Shown piece after piece: positions 18,102 to 26,619 of a DNA stretch of 57,845 nt. The position numbers were made by a program, and so were the translations under genes. Under the pieces are notes generated by a model that made no database searches, was not told where the DNA came from, and saw only the letters and a list, made by a program, of their open reading frames with translations. Position 1 is the stretch's first letter, and each line of letters opens with the position of its first letter. Origin of the DNA: a virus; IMG/VR virus record IMGVR_UViG_3300026518_000668, positions 1-57,845 of that record; one strand, 5' to 3'.

Positions 18102-18165
18102 TGTATATACAGATAGTATGCGCTACGTTGCGCAAATTCAATGCTTCGTTGCATATGTATATACA
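18102..18165 (-). promoter_or_regulatory. promoter and operators of the toxin-antitoxin pair
   Basis: On the minus strand TTGAAT (18136-18141), 17 bases, TACTAT (18113-18118). Two perfect TGTATATACA palindromes flank it, at 18102-18111 (transcription start) and 18156-18165 (upstream of the -35), 54 bases apart. Typical autoregulation by a ribbon-helix-helix antitoxin. Confidence 0.68.
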
Positions 18166-18310
18166 GAATCCGACGACCTGTACCTGTAAAGCGACCAGCG
18201 AGCCTATGGCAGTTACCCGACTACGATCAGTCCCCAAAAGCGCGGATTGTGCGTCAGTGCTTCCCACCCCATCCTGGCCCTTGAAGCGCCATCTTCAATG
18301 ATGTCGTCTC

Positions 18311-18826
18311 TCACTCGGCTGGGTCTTGGCCTTCTTTAAACTCGATTCGGTGCTGCTTGAGCTGATCGGGGATCTCAAGCTTATCGATGCTTTGGGCCGT
18401 CACTCCAAAATGCCGCGCATCTGCAGCCATATCAGTATCGTTAGTCAGAATACTTCTCGCGCCGTTAGCCTTTGCGATCGCGATAATTTGTCTATCAACC
18501 TTCACCGCCTGCCGAGGGCGACCAGCAACCTTGCGGCCGATAAGCATTGCAGTCTCTATAGCTGCTTTTTTGTCGTAAGGCAGGAAACGAAAGGCCGTAG
18601 AGCTGAACAAGGCAACAGCGTTGGCTTTCTCAGTGCTGGTGATACCCGCCATAAACTCGGCAAACACCGGTGCCGGTATACCGATAGGCTCACGTCTTTT
18701 CCGCATGTCCTGCAGGAGTCCCTCAACGCGAAGCTCATCTTCAGCGGTGAGACGTTTCCCAAAATATAGCGCTAGAACATTCGTATCCCAGACGACCAAG
18801 CTCACCCCCTGCGAATCTTGGCGCAA
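18311..18826 (-). CDS. PIN-domain ribonuclease
   Basis: A 171-residue PIN nuclease. The acidic catalytic set is visible: WDTNV near residue 13, FAEF near 60, KVDRQIIAIAK near 125 and TNDTDM near 140. VapC-type toxins and related metal-dependent RNases have this layout. Its start overlaps the end of the 244-residue gene upstream by 25 bases, so the pair is translationally coupled. No short VapB-like antitoxin is adjacent; the partner is much larger than an antitoxin. It may be a two-gene defence or interference module carried as cargo. Confidence 0.75.
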   Translation of the reverse strand: MRQDSQGVSLVVWDTNVLALYFGKRLTAEDELRVEGLLQDMRKRREPIGIPAPVFAEFMAGITSTEKANAVALFSSTAFRFLPYDKKAAIETAMLIGRKVAGRPRQAVKVDRQIIAIAKANGARSILTNDTDMAADARHFGVTAQSIDKLEIPDQLKQHRIEFKEGQDPAE

Positions 18827-19536
18827 GTTTCTTCAACATCGCCACCACCACCCCAGTCCGTCGACAGCTGCGACATAAGCGTGAGCGCGTCATCCCAGTC
18901 GTCAGCGAGCTCCCTGAAGGAACGAACTATCAGCCGGTCCAGAACCCATTTCCCGCCCGGGAGACGAGACCAATAGCCTTTCCCACTAACCTCAATGAGG
19001 TCTCCTAGGTAGTATGCTGAGATCTCTTTGGCCAGCTCGCGGCCTTTGACAGTGCAGTTGTAGTGGATGCCATCGCTGCCGGTAAGCGTCAACGGAATGG
19101 TGTCGTCTCTTCCGCCAATTTTTATCACTTGACCAACGATGCTGGTCTCATCATCCATCGTGATGGCTTCTTGAGGCTTGCGTGCACCGCCAGGAAAAGG
19201 AATAACAACGGTGCCCTCAGGGTTTTTTAATTCCCCCCGCTTCCCGTCTTGAGATAACAGCTCATTGATTCGGCTCAGAGACTCCACAGCCTCTTTCGGC
19301 GCCGAGGTCGCACCAGCGATAGCCAGTCGAGTACGCGCCTTAACCGCTGGGGCTACATCTTCCTCCACCCACACACGCAGTGCAGCGCTGCCCTTAACAA
19401 CCTTGTCGAAATGCACCTTTTCTGAATGCCCAAGGAGCTTGGACATTTCTGCCAAATAAAGCGCAAGCCGAGACAGCGGCAGGCTCGATGGCGAGCTACC
19501 GATGATCCTCAATGTGTAGGCATTTGGCTTTTTCAT
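18802..19536 (-). CDS. uncharacterised partner of the PIN nuclease
   Basis: A 244-residue protein that I do not recognise. The N-terminus (YTLRIIGSSPSSLPLSRLALYLAEMSKLLG) resembles a segment seen in proteins next to PIN genes. The C-terminal half contains a beta-rich GRDDTIPLTLTGSDG stretch and ends with an acidic DWDDALTLMSQL region. No signal peptide or membrane segment is seen. It precedes and overlaps the PIN gene, implying a joint function such as target recognition or inhibition. A strong inverted repeat (19595-19631) lies in the divergent control region upstream. Confidence 0.6.
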   Translation of the reverse strand: MKKPNAYTLRIIGSSPSSLPLSRLALYLAEMSKLLGHSEKVHFDKVVKGSAALRVWVEEDVAPAVKARTRLAIAGATSAPKEAVESLSRINELLSQDGKRGELKNPEGTVVIPFPGGARKPQEAITMDDETSIVGQVIKIGGRDDTIPLTLTGSDGIHYNCTVKGRELAKEISAYYLGDLIEVSGKGYWSRLPGGKWVLDRLIVRSFRELADDWDDALTLMSQLSTDWGGGGDVEETCAKIRRG

Positions 19537-19594
19537 AGGGCTATTGTGGAGCAGCCTGGGCCGTTTGGGTAGATAAGCCAGCCAAATTATTCAG

Positions 19595-19631
19595 TCAGGG
19601 CGGGAGTCCTCAAATAGTACTCCCGCCCTGA
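19595..19631. repeat. strong 13-bp inverted repeat between divergent cargo genes
   Basis: TCAGGGCGGGAGT pairs perfectly with ACTCCCGCCCTGA across an 11-base loop. It lies upstream of both the PIN module (leftward) and the secreted-protein gene (rightward). No clear T-run follows, so it may be an operator or insulator rather than a terminator. Confidence 0.6.
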
Positions 19632-19695
19632 GGGCGCCTTGCCGAGGGACACACTCCAAGGCATGCTGTCCGCAGTCAGCCAGGAACGGATACCA

Positions 19696-20382
19696 ATGAA
19701 AGCGACCACCTTACTTTTGCTTACCTGCCTTGCCCCAGCCGCACTCGCTCAATCCCTGACCGTTGAGCAATTCGTAGCGGCAGAGGTGGCCGATACCAAC
19801 GCCAAACTGCAGCAGTACGGGCAGCCACAGCCCGGCGTCCACACATTCCCGGCCGTCGCAGATGGCGACACCATCATCTATCGCTTTGGTGTGCCAGCGG
19901 CAAACCACTTCCCAGCATCAGGCTACCCTGACCAGATGCGCGACCTGAAAGCAGCCATGCTGCCAGAGGTGTGCGGCATCCTGCAGGCCAGTGGGCACTA
20001 TCGCGACGGTCTGCAGATGCAGTACGAGTATGAAACGGGTGACGCCCAGCCGATGGGTAGCTTCGTCATCAACAAGCGGGCCTGTGACAATTATGCTGAC
20101 AACAACGCTGCAACCTGCATGATCGAGCAGCTCGCCCCCATCAATAACGACTCAGCAGCCAGAGCGGCAGTACGTGTCTGCACGACCCAGCACCCAGGCG
20201 GGCTAGACAGCGTGCCCCAGGGTATCGGTCGTCTGCTTGCCCACTACTCATCGGGCGATGAGTGCACAGTGAAAAACGGCAGCGATACCCCAAGTGAGGT
20301 CGCTGCCGTGAACATCAGAAGGGCCTGCAATAAGCTGTACAACCCAAGCTCTGGCCTGTTTGACGATCTAATCCCCAACTAG
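19696..20382 (+). CDS. secreted protein moron with signal peptide
   Basis: A 228-residue protein with a clear signal peptide (MKATTLLLLTCLAPAALA, cleavage after ALA). Six mature-part cysteines suggest disulphides and a periplasmic or extracellular location. ATG 19696 has AGGAACGG about 7 bases upstream. It is the only plus-strand gene inside the leftward late region, and its stop overlaps that of the convergent 603-residue gene. This is the arrangement of a lysogenic-conversion cargo gene expressed from the prophage. I do not recognise the fold; a role in host envelope change or exclusion is inference. Confidence 0.7.
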   Translation: MKATTLLLLTCLAPAALAQSLTVEQFVAAEVADTNAKLQQYGQPQPGVHTFPAVADGDTIIYRFGVPAANHFPASGYPDQMRDLKAAMLPEVCGILQASGHYRDGLQMQYEYETGDAQPMGSFVINKRACDNYADNNAATCMIEQLAPINNDSAARAAVRVCTTQHPGGLDSVPQGIGRLLAHYSSGDECTVKNGSDTPSEVAAVNIRRACNKLYNPSSGLFDDLIPN

Positions 20383-22190
20383 ATGGGCGAGAGGCCGAAT
20401 TGAGCCAGTCGCTGGTTGACCGCTTCCCTGGGCGCACCTTCGCTGATCGCCTTTTCCGCGTCGGCAATCACCTGTTCCCTGGTCATCCCTTGCGGTAGGG
20501 ACGGGATACCCGGCGGCTCGCCACTCACATACTCACCGGTTGTCACGTCGACCAAGCGGTTACCAAGCACCGGCTTGCCATCCGAATCAGTGCCGTACTG
20601 CACGCTCTCGGACTGGTATCGATCACCCGCACCCACTGTCAGCGCCATGTACTGACGCCGCGCCTCCATACGCTCAGGCACAGAGGCTTGGGTGTCCATC
20701 ATCTGATCGCGTAGGCTGCGCAGCTTGTCACGGTCTTCTGTGGCCACCTTCCGGTCATCCTCAGCCCACTGCTGCTGCAGTGCCAGACGCTCCTGCTCGC
20801 GCTCGGCATTCCGGTTCGCAATCTGCTGCTGCCGGCCCTGATCCAAGCGCTGCTGGCCCTCTGCAACAACACGTTGGTGCTGCTGGCTACGCTCTGCAGC
20901 CTGGGCGCTGTCACGCTCATTCATACGCCGGTTGATTAGGCCTTGCACGCCACGGGCACCCGAGTTGCGCACCACAGTCAGATAGTTGGGGTTGCTGTTC
21001 TCAAGCCGGGTCTGGCGCATTTCCTGTACCGCTCGGCGGTTACTCTCCATTGCTCGAGCACCGTCACCCTCGCCTGCCACAGACAGACCGCCGCTCCCAT
21101 CGCCCATGCGGCCAGCTCGAAAACCAAAGCCCCGGGCTGACTCAAGCGCTTCGCCGCGGTCAGAGAACTCCATCACCCCATCGGCGTTGCGCCGGCCGGC
21201 AACACCTGCCACGCCTGTCATACCCCAGCCCCGTGCTTCAGGGTTGGCCGGCGCCGTTGCCGCACTATCGGTACTTGCCTGGCCTGCGGTGCTGGTATCA
21301 GCCTGCGCCGCCTGCTGGTCTGCTGCTGCAGGATCGGTTGCGGCCACTCGTTCCGGGTCACCCCGGCGAATGCCCGGATAACCCAGCCGGGGAGCCAAAC
21401 CACGGGTCAACGTCCGCCGGCTGGTGTCCTCAGCAAACCGGTTCGCAGCCTCGGCCTGTTCCGGGTTCTGGCGCACAAAACGCTGCGCAGCACGTTGGCG
21501 CTCACCCGCACCGTAGTCAGGCAAGTTGCTATCAAAGGTTGTGCTGCCGGTGGCCAGCCCTGCCACCCCGCGCGGCACAACCGTCGCAGCGCCCAGCACC
21601 TTCTCTGCCGCACCCTTATAAAAGCCACCAACGTTATCCGCAGCATTATTCAGCGCCTCGCGGTTACGCTCCACGTTCGCGGCATAGCCGGCCAAAGGCT
21701 TGGCGCCGAGGCCGGGGCTTTGGCTGTCCTGCGACCCCTGCATTGCCTTGCGACTGGCGTCATTGTTCACGTTAAAGCCATAGCTGTTGGGCTTTTCCTC
21801 GTCCTCACCTACCAGCCCACCATCGGCAAAGAAGGTCTCAGGCCGCTTGCGCTGAGACTCCGGCTTAAAGCCGTAGCCTGCCGGCTGGTGAGTGGCATCA
21901 CGCACCTGGTCAAGCACCGCAGCGCCGATCTGGTGTACAGCCTCCGGCGGCAACTCCATCTCGCCATTGCTCACGTTGACCCGGCGCATACCAAATCCCT
22001 TGGCCTGTTGAGCCTCTTGTGGCGCCTGCTTTTTCTGAGCGCGCGCCGTAGGCCCAAAGCCCAAGGCTGTAGTGCTATCAGCCGGCATCACATAGCTGCC
22101 GTCGGGCATGTCCTTCTGGATCGAATCCGACGTACCGGTGCCCGGGCCTTTGATCAGCTTCGGCTTGGCTGGCTTCTTCATTCCGTACAT
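20379..22190 (-). CDS. large Gln/Ala-rich virion or ejection-type protein
   Basis: A 603-residue protein with low-complexity, Gly/Gln/Arg/Ala-rich sequence. Near residues 430-500 it carries a long charged coiled-coil stretch (QQHQRVVAEGQQRLDQGRQ and after). The repeated GFGxR/GYGF/GWGM dipeptide-rich patches along its length are notable. ATG 22190 has GTGGAGA upstream; the frame extends another 12 codons. It precedes the cargo island and the giant gene. Composition resembles internal or ejection proteins of short-tailed phages; that role is inferred. Confidence 0.55.
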   Translation of the reverse strand: MYGMKKPAKPKLIKGPGTGTSDSIQKDMPDGSYVMPADSTTALGFGPTARAQKKQAPQEAQQAKGFGMRRVNVSNGEMELPPEAVHQIGAAVLDQVRDATHQPAGYGFKPESQRKRPETFFADGGLVGEDEEKPNSYGFNVNNDASRKAMQGSQDSQSPGLGAKPLAGYAANVERNREALNNAADNVGGFYKGAAEKVLGAATVVPRGVAGLATGSTTFDSNLPDYGAGERQRAAQRFVRQNPEQAEAANRFAEDTSRRTLTRGLAPRLGYPGIRRGDPERVAATDPAAADQQAAQADTSTAGQASTDSAATAPANPEARGWGMTGVAGVAGRRNADGVMEFSDRGEALESARGFGFRAGRMGDGSGGLSVAGEGDGARAMESNRRAVQEMRQTRLENSNPNYLTVVRNSGARGVQGLINRRMNERDSAQAAERSQQHQRVVAEGQQRLDQGRQQQIANRNAEREQERLALQQQWAEDDRKVATEDRDKLRSLRDQMMDTQASVPERMEARRQYMALTVGAGDRYQSESVQYGTDSDGKPVLGNRLVDVTTGEYVSGEPPGIPSLPQGMTREQVIADAEKAISEGAPREAVNQRLAQFGLSPI

Positions 22191-22245
22191 GGTGGTTTCT
22201 CCACAGTGTTCATGCCCAATCGTCAACGCCTCCGCGTTTGCTATC

Positions 22246-22261
22246 CAACCCTACAGGTTGT
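22246..22261 (-). promoter_or_regulatory. late motif copy 3 (before the 603-residue gene)
   Basis: ACAACCTGTAGGGTTG on the minus strand, 55 bases before the ATG at 22190. Conserves CCTGTAGGGTT exactly. Confidence 0.55.
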
Positions 22262-22262
22262 T

Positions 22263-23207
22263 TCAGCTCAGCGGCCCGCTGTACAGCTCTGCCTGCAGCG
22301 AGCTCTGGGCGTTGGCAGCAGCGCTGGATGCATCGGCGAATGCTGCAGCGGCAGCAGCAAGAGCACGGTTCTGCCCTGACCGTACCTCACCTTCCTGCAG
22401 CCGATTCTTGCTGGAGGCCGCCTGGGCATCTGCTTTGCCAGAAGCCGCCCTCAACCGCAGCTCTTCAAACCCCAGCTCCACGTTGTAATAACTGGATAGC
22501 GCACTGGTGAGCGCGGCATAGGCCTGCGCCTTCGCCCTGGCAATGTCGGTGTTCTGCTTGAGCACGTCAGACCACTGGTTGTAGAAGCTGGCCAGCGCCT
22601 GCAGCATGCTGGTTCTCAGCTGGCCGGCCAGCTGCGCCGCAAACTTCGCCAGCTCGACCTTGATTTCACCATCACGGATCATCTGGGTTCGGTTCACCTC
22701 TGCAATGGCGTCACTCGCCCGGATGTCGGCATTGGTCATCGCAGCGATGGCCGCCCCAGGCGGAGCATGAAAACCACGCAACGAGTAACCTGCCCGGATC
22801 TGGGCTTTCTCGCTGTCCGCTGTCCGATAGGCACGGTCCCGCGCCGCGTGAATCACGCCCTCATGCACGTCGTTTGGCAGCCCAAAAGGCTCTGAGCCAG
22901 ACAAAATCCCATCCACCCATGCATCGGGCTGGCTGACAACCGCGCTTTGAAGGTTCGGAAAGAACTTGGCCAGCCACTTGTCTGTTTCAGCATCGAGAAA
23001 CGCCCGCGCCGCGCCGCTGGTATCCGTTGCCAGCAAATCGCCAATCGACGGCGGTGGCTGAATAGTCGGTTTGGTCGGCTGGTAGTTGAAATCAACATTT
23101 GTCGAACCCGGCACATAGCTACCAATGCGGTTTGCCAGCGACTGCGCGCGGCCAAGAGCATCCCCAGCAAACTCCTGCAGGAAGGACTGGCTCGATTCAA
23201 TTCCCAT
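22263..23207 (-). CDS. helical internal-virion-type protein
   Basis: A 314-residue, largely alpha-helical protein, Ala/Gln/Asn-rich from residue 150 onward, resembling ejection-channel or internal virion proteins of short-tailed phages. ATG 23207 has AGAGGTG 7 bases upstream; the frame starts five codons earlier without a good site. It lies between the tail block and the 603-residue low-complexity protein. No named domain is recognised. A late motif begins right at its stop codon. Confidence 0.5.
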   Translation of the reverse strand: MGIESSQSFLQEFAGDALGRAQSLANRIGSYVPGSTNVDFNYQPTKPTIQPPPSIGDLLATDTSGAARAFLDAETDKWLAKFFPNLQSAVVSQPDAWVDGILSGSEPFGLPNDVHEGVIHAARDRAYRTADSEKAQIRAGYSLRGFHAPPGAAIAAMTNADIRASDAIAEVNRTQMIRDGEIKVELAKFAAQLAGQLRTSMLQALASFYNQWSDVLKQNTDIARAKAQAYAALTSALSSYYNVELGFEELRLRAASGKADAQAASSKNRLQEGEVRSGQNRALAAAAAAFADASSAAANAQSSLQAELYSGPLS

Positions 23208-23273
23208 AGACACCTCTTGCAACCGTTACACGCAGCTCAGCTTGATGTGCAGCATCCGCGTATTGATAAAACA

Positions 23274-23987
23274 TCATTCCCAGATCACCAGCGACACGGG
23301 AATGTCAGATCCGATAGGTGGCAGAGAAGCGTCCCCACTCTCTCCCCCAAACAGGTATGCCCATGCACCAGGTGCGATCTGCTGAACGCCGTAAAAGATC
23401 ACAGGCATCAACGTGTGATTGAGCAATAGAAGCCCGCCGGAGTAATTCAGCCGTTCTTCAGGGTCGCTTGGCGCCGACAAGCCAACCTCAACCGATACGG
23501 CGCCCTCGCTGGAGTACGCCGACAGCCCCATCGCCTCCAGTCCGGCCAGCGTTGGTGGGGTGAGTGTGCCAACCTCAGCACCCAGCGCAGGGTTAATGTA
23601 GGCCGGTGTTCCACCGCCACCATCGCCGGCATTCAGCACAGAAAGCAGTCCTTCCGGCACATCAAGCTCCAGCTCAATCGCCGCTGAATCGATGACCTCG
23701 CGGGCACGTTGCAGGCCCGTCCAAAATCGCAATTCAGGAAGAGGCGGAGCCCAATAGCCAATCCGCCAAGGCGACTCGCCAACATCGTCGTTGGGCGACA
23801 AATGCCCAAGCAAGTCTTCGCCACCTACGCGGTCCGGCGGCGCCACCACAGAGACCCCCTCAACAGCCTCGGCCGAGGCAACAAAGGAAGACTCTCGCCA
23901 GTAGCTGGCGTGAGCGTTGGCATACCCGGTGAAGGTCTGATACACGACGCCGTTCTTAACAAAAATCAGGCTCATACAGGGACCCAC
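23274..23987 (-). CDS. tail-block structural protein
   Basis: A 237-residue beta-rich protein (VVYQTFTGYANAHASYWRE near the start, then Gly/Pro-rich loops). It overlaps the 261-residue gene upstream by 16 bases. It contains a FLLNHTLMPVIFYG-like segment (LLLLNHTLMPVIFYG) near residue 195. The absence of a signal peptide or membrane helix fits a virion part. I do not recognise the family; role inferred from the tail-block context. Confidence 0.5.
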   Translation of the reverse strand: MGPCMSLIFVKNGVVYQTFTGYANAHASYWRESSFVASAEAVEGVSVVAPPDRVGGEDLLGHLSPNDDVGESPWRIGYWAPPLPELRFWTGLQRAREVIDSAAIELELDVPEGLLSVLNAGDGGGGTPAYINPALGAEVGTLTPPTLAGLEAMGLSAYSSEGAVSVEVGLSAPSDPEERLNYSGGLLLLNHTLMPVIFYGVQQIAPGAWAYLFGGESGDASLPPIGSDIPVSLVIWE

Positions 23988-24757
23988 GCATAACAGGGTG
24001 TCAGCATAATGCTGGACAGCGGGTAGGCCAGAGCGAACTCGGCGCCTCGATGCCCAAGCACGGACTCTGACCCAGCAGCCGGCTCGTACTGATACAGCTC
24101 CTGCCTTATGGTTATCTCATCGCCTGGCGAGAACGGGTCGCTTAGCACTACCGCATTCGCCACCTCGGCGTTGAGCACGCTGAACGACACCGCGTACTTC
24201 CCGGCATGTTCGCCCTCAATGAAGATGCCAACACTCTCGATCGCCAACTTGTCGTTGGCATAAACCTCGCTCCAGGTTGTCACGCCCTTGGGTGATGGCA
24301 GCGTTGCAAGGTCCATATCCTGCACAGCCACCAACTGGTCCTCCGGTGCGTAGCTCAACAGCGTTCTCGCATCAGCAACCAGGGTGAGGCCCGGCGCAGC
24401 GCAGTAGCGGATATTACCGTTGGCAAGTGTGGCGACATGCCGGAGCGCACCACCATGCGGCGCATAAAACAGGTGGTTGGGGCCTGCCTGATCAATGGCA
24501 TTGGTCCAGGTCCACATACCGTCCGAGTTGGCTGATCCCCCGGCACCAATGTCTGAGGTGGTGTACGTGATGCCCTCGTCTTCAAAATCCAGCGGATACG
24601 ACTGAACATCCATCACCGGTAGCGGATTGAGCACTTCACCGGTCGTGAAGTCCGATACCACCCTTTTGATCGGGCTGACCTGCTCACGCCACCCCTGCCA
24701 TGTTTTTGCCCGTTCCACGTAGAGTATTCGAGCGTAGTTTCGACCTAAGAACGCCAC
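23972..24757 (-). CDS. tail-block structural protein
   Basis: A 261-residue protein (LGRNYARILYVERAKTWQGW near the start) with many aromatic residues in a beta-strand pattern, as in tail hub or spike proteins. It overlaps both neighbours (by 13 and 16 bases), showing translational coupling with the 624- and 237-residue proteins. No named family is recognised. The conserved order of these coupled genes suggests that they assemble together. Confidence 0.5.
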   Translation of the reverse strand: MAFLGRNYARILYVERAKTWQGWREQVSPIKRVVSDFTTGEVLNPLPVMDVQSYPLDFEDEGITYTTSDIGAGGSANSDGMWTWTNAIDQAGPNHLFYAPHGGALRHVATLANGNIRYCAAPGLTLVADARTLLSYAPEDQLVAVQDMDLATLPSPKGVTTWSEVYANDKLAIESVGIFIEGEHAGKYAVSFSVLNAEVANAVVLSDPFSPGDEITIRQELYQYEPAAGSESVLGHRGAEFALAYPLSSIMLTPCYAWVPV

Positions 24758-26619
24758 AGCTGCCCCTCCTTCGGTACATGCAGGCCATTACCGGCATACG
24801 CGCAGCCGCGGCCCGGGCCCACAGACTCATGCAGGGTTTCCCAAGTCCACCCGCTATCAAAGCTGATCACCAGCTTGCCTTTTCCCGGGCGACCGCTTCG
24901 GGTGCCTTCGTTGTAACCACCGATCAATACCGCCTTGCCGTCGTCATCACGCTGAATCACACAGATACGGCTCCACATCACGGTGTCACGCAGCGGGTTC
25001 GTGGGTCTTGACCACATACGGCCTCGCAGCTCGCAGGCCCCGGTGTAAATGTTCACGGCCGCAAACTGCCCGGCATGACGCTCTGCCAGACTCGGCGCAA
25101 CAGGAAACCCGATCCAGCCCGCGCCGATATGCGCGGCCAGCCCACGCAACATTGGTTCAGCAAATGGCTGCTGTTCCAGGTCGGTGCTTTGATCAAAATC
25201 AGACACAGTCTTCTCAATCGGTAGGCGCCATGCAGGGCGAGCCACAACGGATACCTCACCGGTTTCTGATACCAACGCCAGGCGGTTACCAGCCAAGAAG
25301 GGGTTGACCATGTACACAACCCCATCAACCTCATCCCCCCCAACAAACCAGCACACACTGCGGCCGGCATCGTGCCCCAGCGGCAGCTCAACAATCTCGC
25401 CCGCACGGGTAACCAGCAGCGTGCCGAAGTGCCATTCCTGATCATCAAGAACGGCGTGCGGCACGGTCATGACGCCGCCAAAGGATTTACAGGGCCTGTT
25501 GAACCCATTGGGCTGCCAGCGGATGATCACGTCGGTCCCATCGAGATAGAAAGGTCTGCGCAATGGGTCGCTTGAGTTGCGCGGGTCGTAGATCCGTGGC
25601 GCATCCAGCACCTCCGCGACATCGTTCCCCTCAGCGTCAACGAAAGAGCGCATGCGCATCACACACAATGAGCGAGCCCCGCCAACGTCAAACGGCGTTG
25701 ATGGTGGCGTGGTTGCCCAGAAGCAGATGTTCCAGGTCAAGCCATCGACCGCGCTCACAACATCGCCCTCGGCCCATGGAGCCGCGATTCCCTGACCGAC
25801 CGTATCGCCCGGCATAGTGAAAAATGAGATGCCCTCGTAGGCTGGGTCAGACCGATCGATAACGGAGGCAATGAGCAGGCCAGAAGGCAGACGCCCTTGG
25901 AGCCATTCGCTGTCGAACTCCAAGCCTGGCCGTCCTGCAGTGTGGGCAGCGACACTCGGTAACGCTGCCACATCCACTTCATCCAGCATCTGCGCATACT
26001 GCAGGTCGCAGACATCGAGGGTGTAAACAGCCAGCTTGTCCACGTCCTCAGTTGTGAAGGGGTAAAGGTCAGAGGTGTTCTGATTTGTGAAGGTAGGGCG
26101 ATAACCAGTTCGACCGAAGACGGCCAACGAATTGTGCATTGTCATGCCATGGTCATCGTACTGATATGCTCCATAGCCCACTGACGACAACGCGACATTG
26201 CCGATCTTTGCGCGACGTAACACCCGGAGCTCTGACGCCTCAGACTCCAACGGTGGCGAACCCGCAGATGCCCAGTGAAGACGATCCCGCGCTACCGCAA
26301 CAAAGACGCCCTGCAGCCCATGACGTGGGTCACCCGCTTGCGGCTTGGACTGGTAACCAAAAAACGCGCCTTCGTAGCCATAGAACTCCTGCGCCCCTCT
26401 ATCACCAGCAACAGGATTGGGGCCAAACACGAACAAACGCCCGACAGGGTCAATCACCGTCGCTTTACGGTTCTCCCCTACTCGGCGCCCCTCAACGATG
26501 TAGCCATCCAGTATTTCACGGCGCACGCCCACACTCAGCTGGATAGACAGCGCCAAGGCCTTGGCTCGCTGCAGCAGCCGCGCACCGCCGATTGAGTCGC
26601 TTCGTAGTGAGCACCTCAT
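24745..26619 (-). CDS. large tail-block structural protein
   Basis: A 624-residue protein, beta-rich throughout, with repeated VxVxARPAW, FGPNPVAGD and WATTPPSTPF type loops suggestive of a beta-propeller or jelly-roll assembly. The start codon overlaps the stop of the 679-residue gene (ATGA). No membrane segments. It is among the largest proteins of the tail block and could be a tail hub or spike. I do not recognise a named domain. Confidence 0.5.
   Translation of the reverse strand: MRCSLRSDSIGGARLLQRAKALALSIQLSVGVRREILDGYIVEGRRVGENRKATVIDPVGRLFVFGPNPVAGDRGAQEFYGYEGAFFGYQSKPQAGDPRHGLQGVFVAVARDRLHWASAGSPPLESEASELRVLRRAKIGNVALSSVGYGAYQYDDHGMTMHNSLAVFGRTGYRPTFTNQNTSDLYPFTTEDVDKLAVYTLDVCDLQYAQMLDEVDVAALPSVAAHTAGRPGLEFDSEWLQGRLPSGLLIASVIDRSDPAYEGISFFTMPGDTVGQGIAAPWAEGDVVSAVDGLTWNICFWATTPPSTPFDVGGARSLCVMRMRSFVDAEGNDVAEVLDAPRIYDPRNSSDPLRRPFYLDGTDVIIRWQPNGFNRPCKSFGGVMTVPHAVLDDQEWHFGTLLVTRAGEIVELPLGHDAGRSVCWFVGGDEVDGVVYMVNPFLAGNRLALVSETGEVSVVARPAWRLPIEKTVSDFDQSTDLEQQPFAEPMLRGLAAHIGAGWIGFPVAPSLAERHAGQFAAVNIYTGACELRGRMWSRPTNPLRDTVMWSRICVIQRDDDGKAVLIGGYNEGTRSGRPGKGKLVISFDSGWTWETLHESVGPGRGCAYAGNGLHVPKEGQLWRS

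Noticed and set aside
18102-18165. LexA/SOS box before the toxin gene
   Set aside because: TGTATATACA is a palindrome but the CTGT-N8-ACAG spacing of LexA sites is not met.
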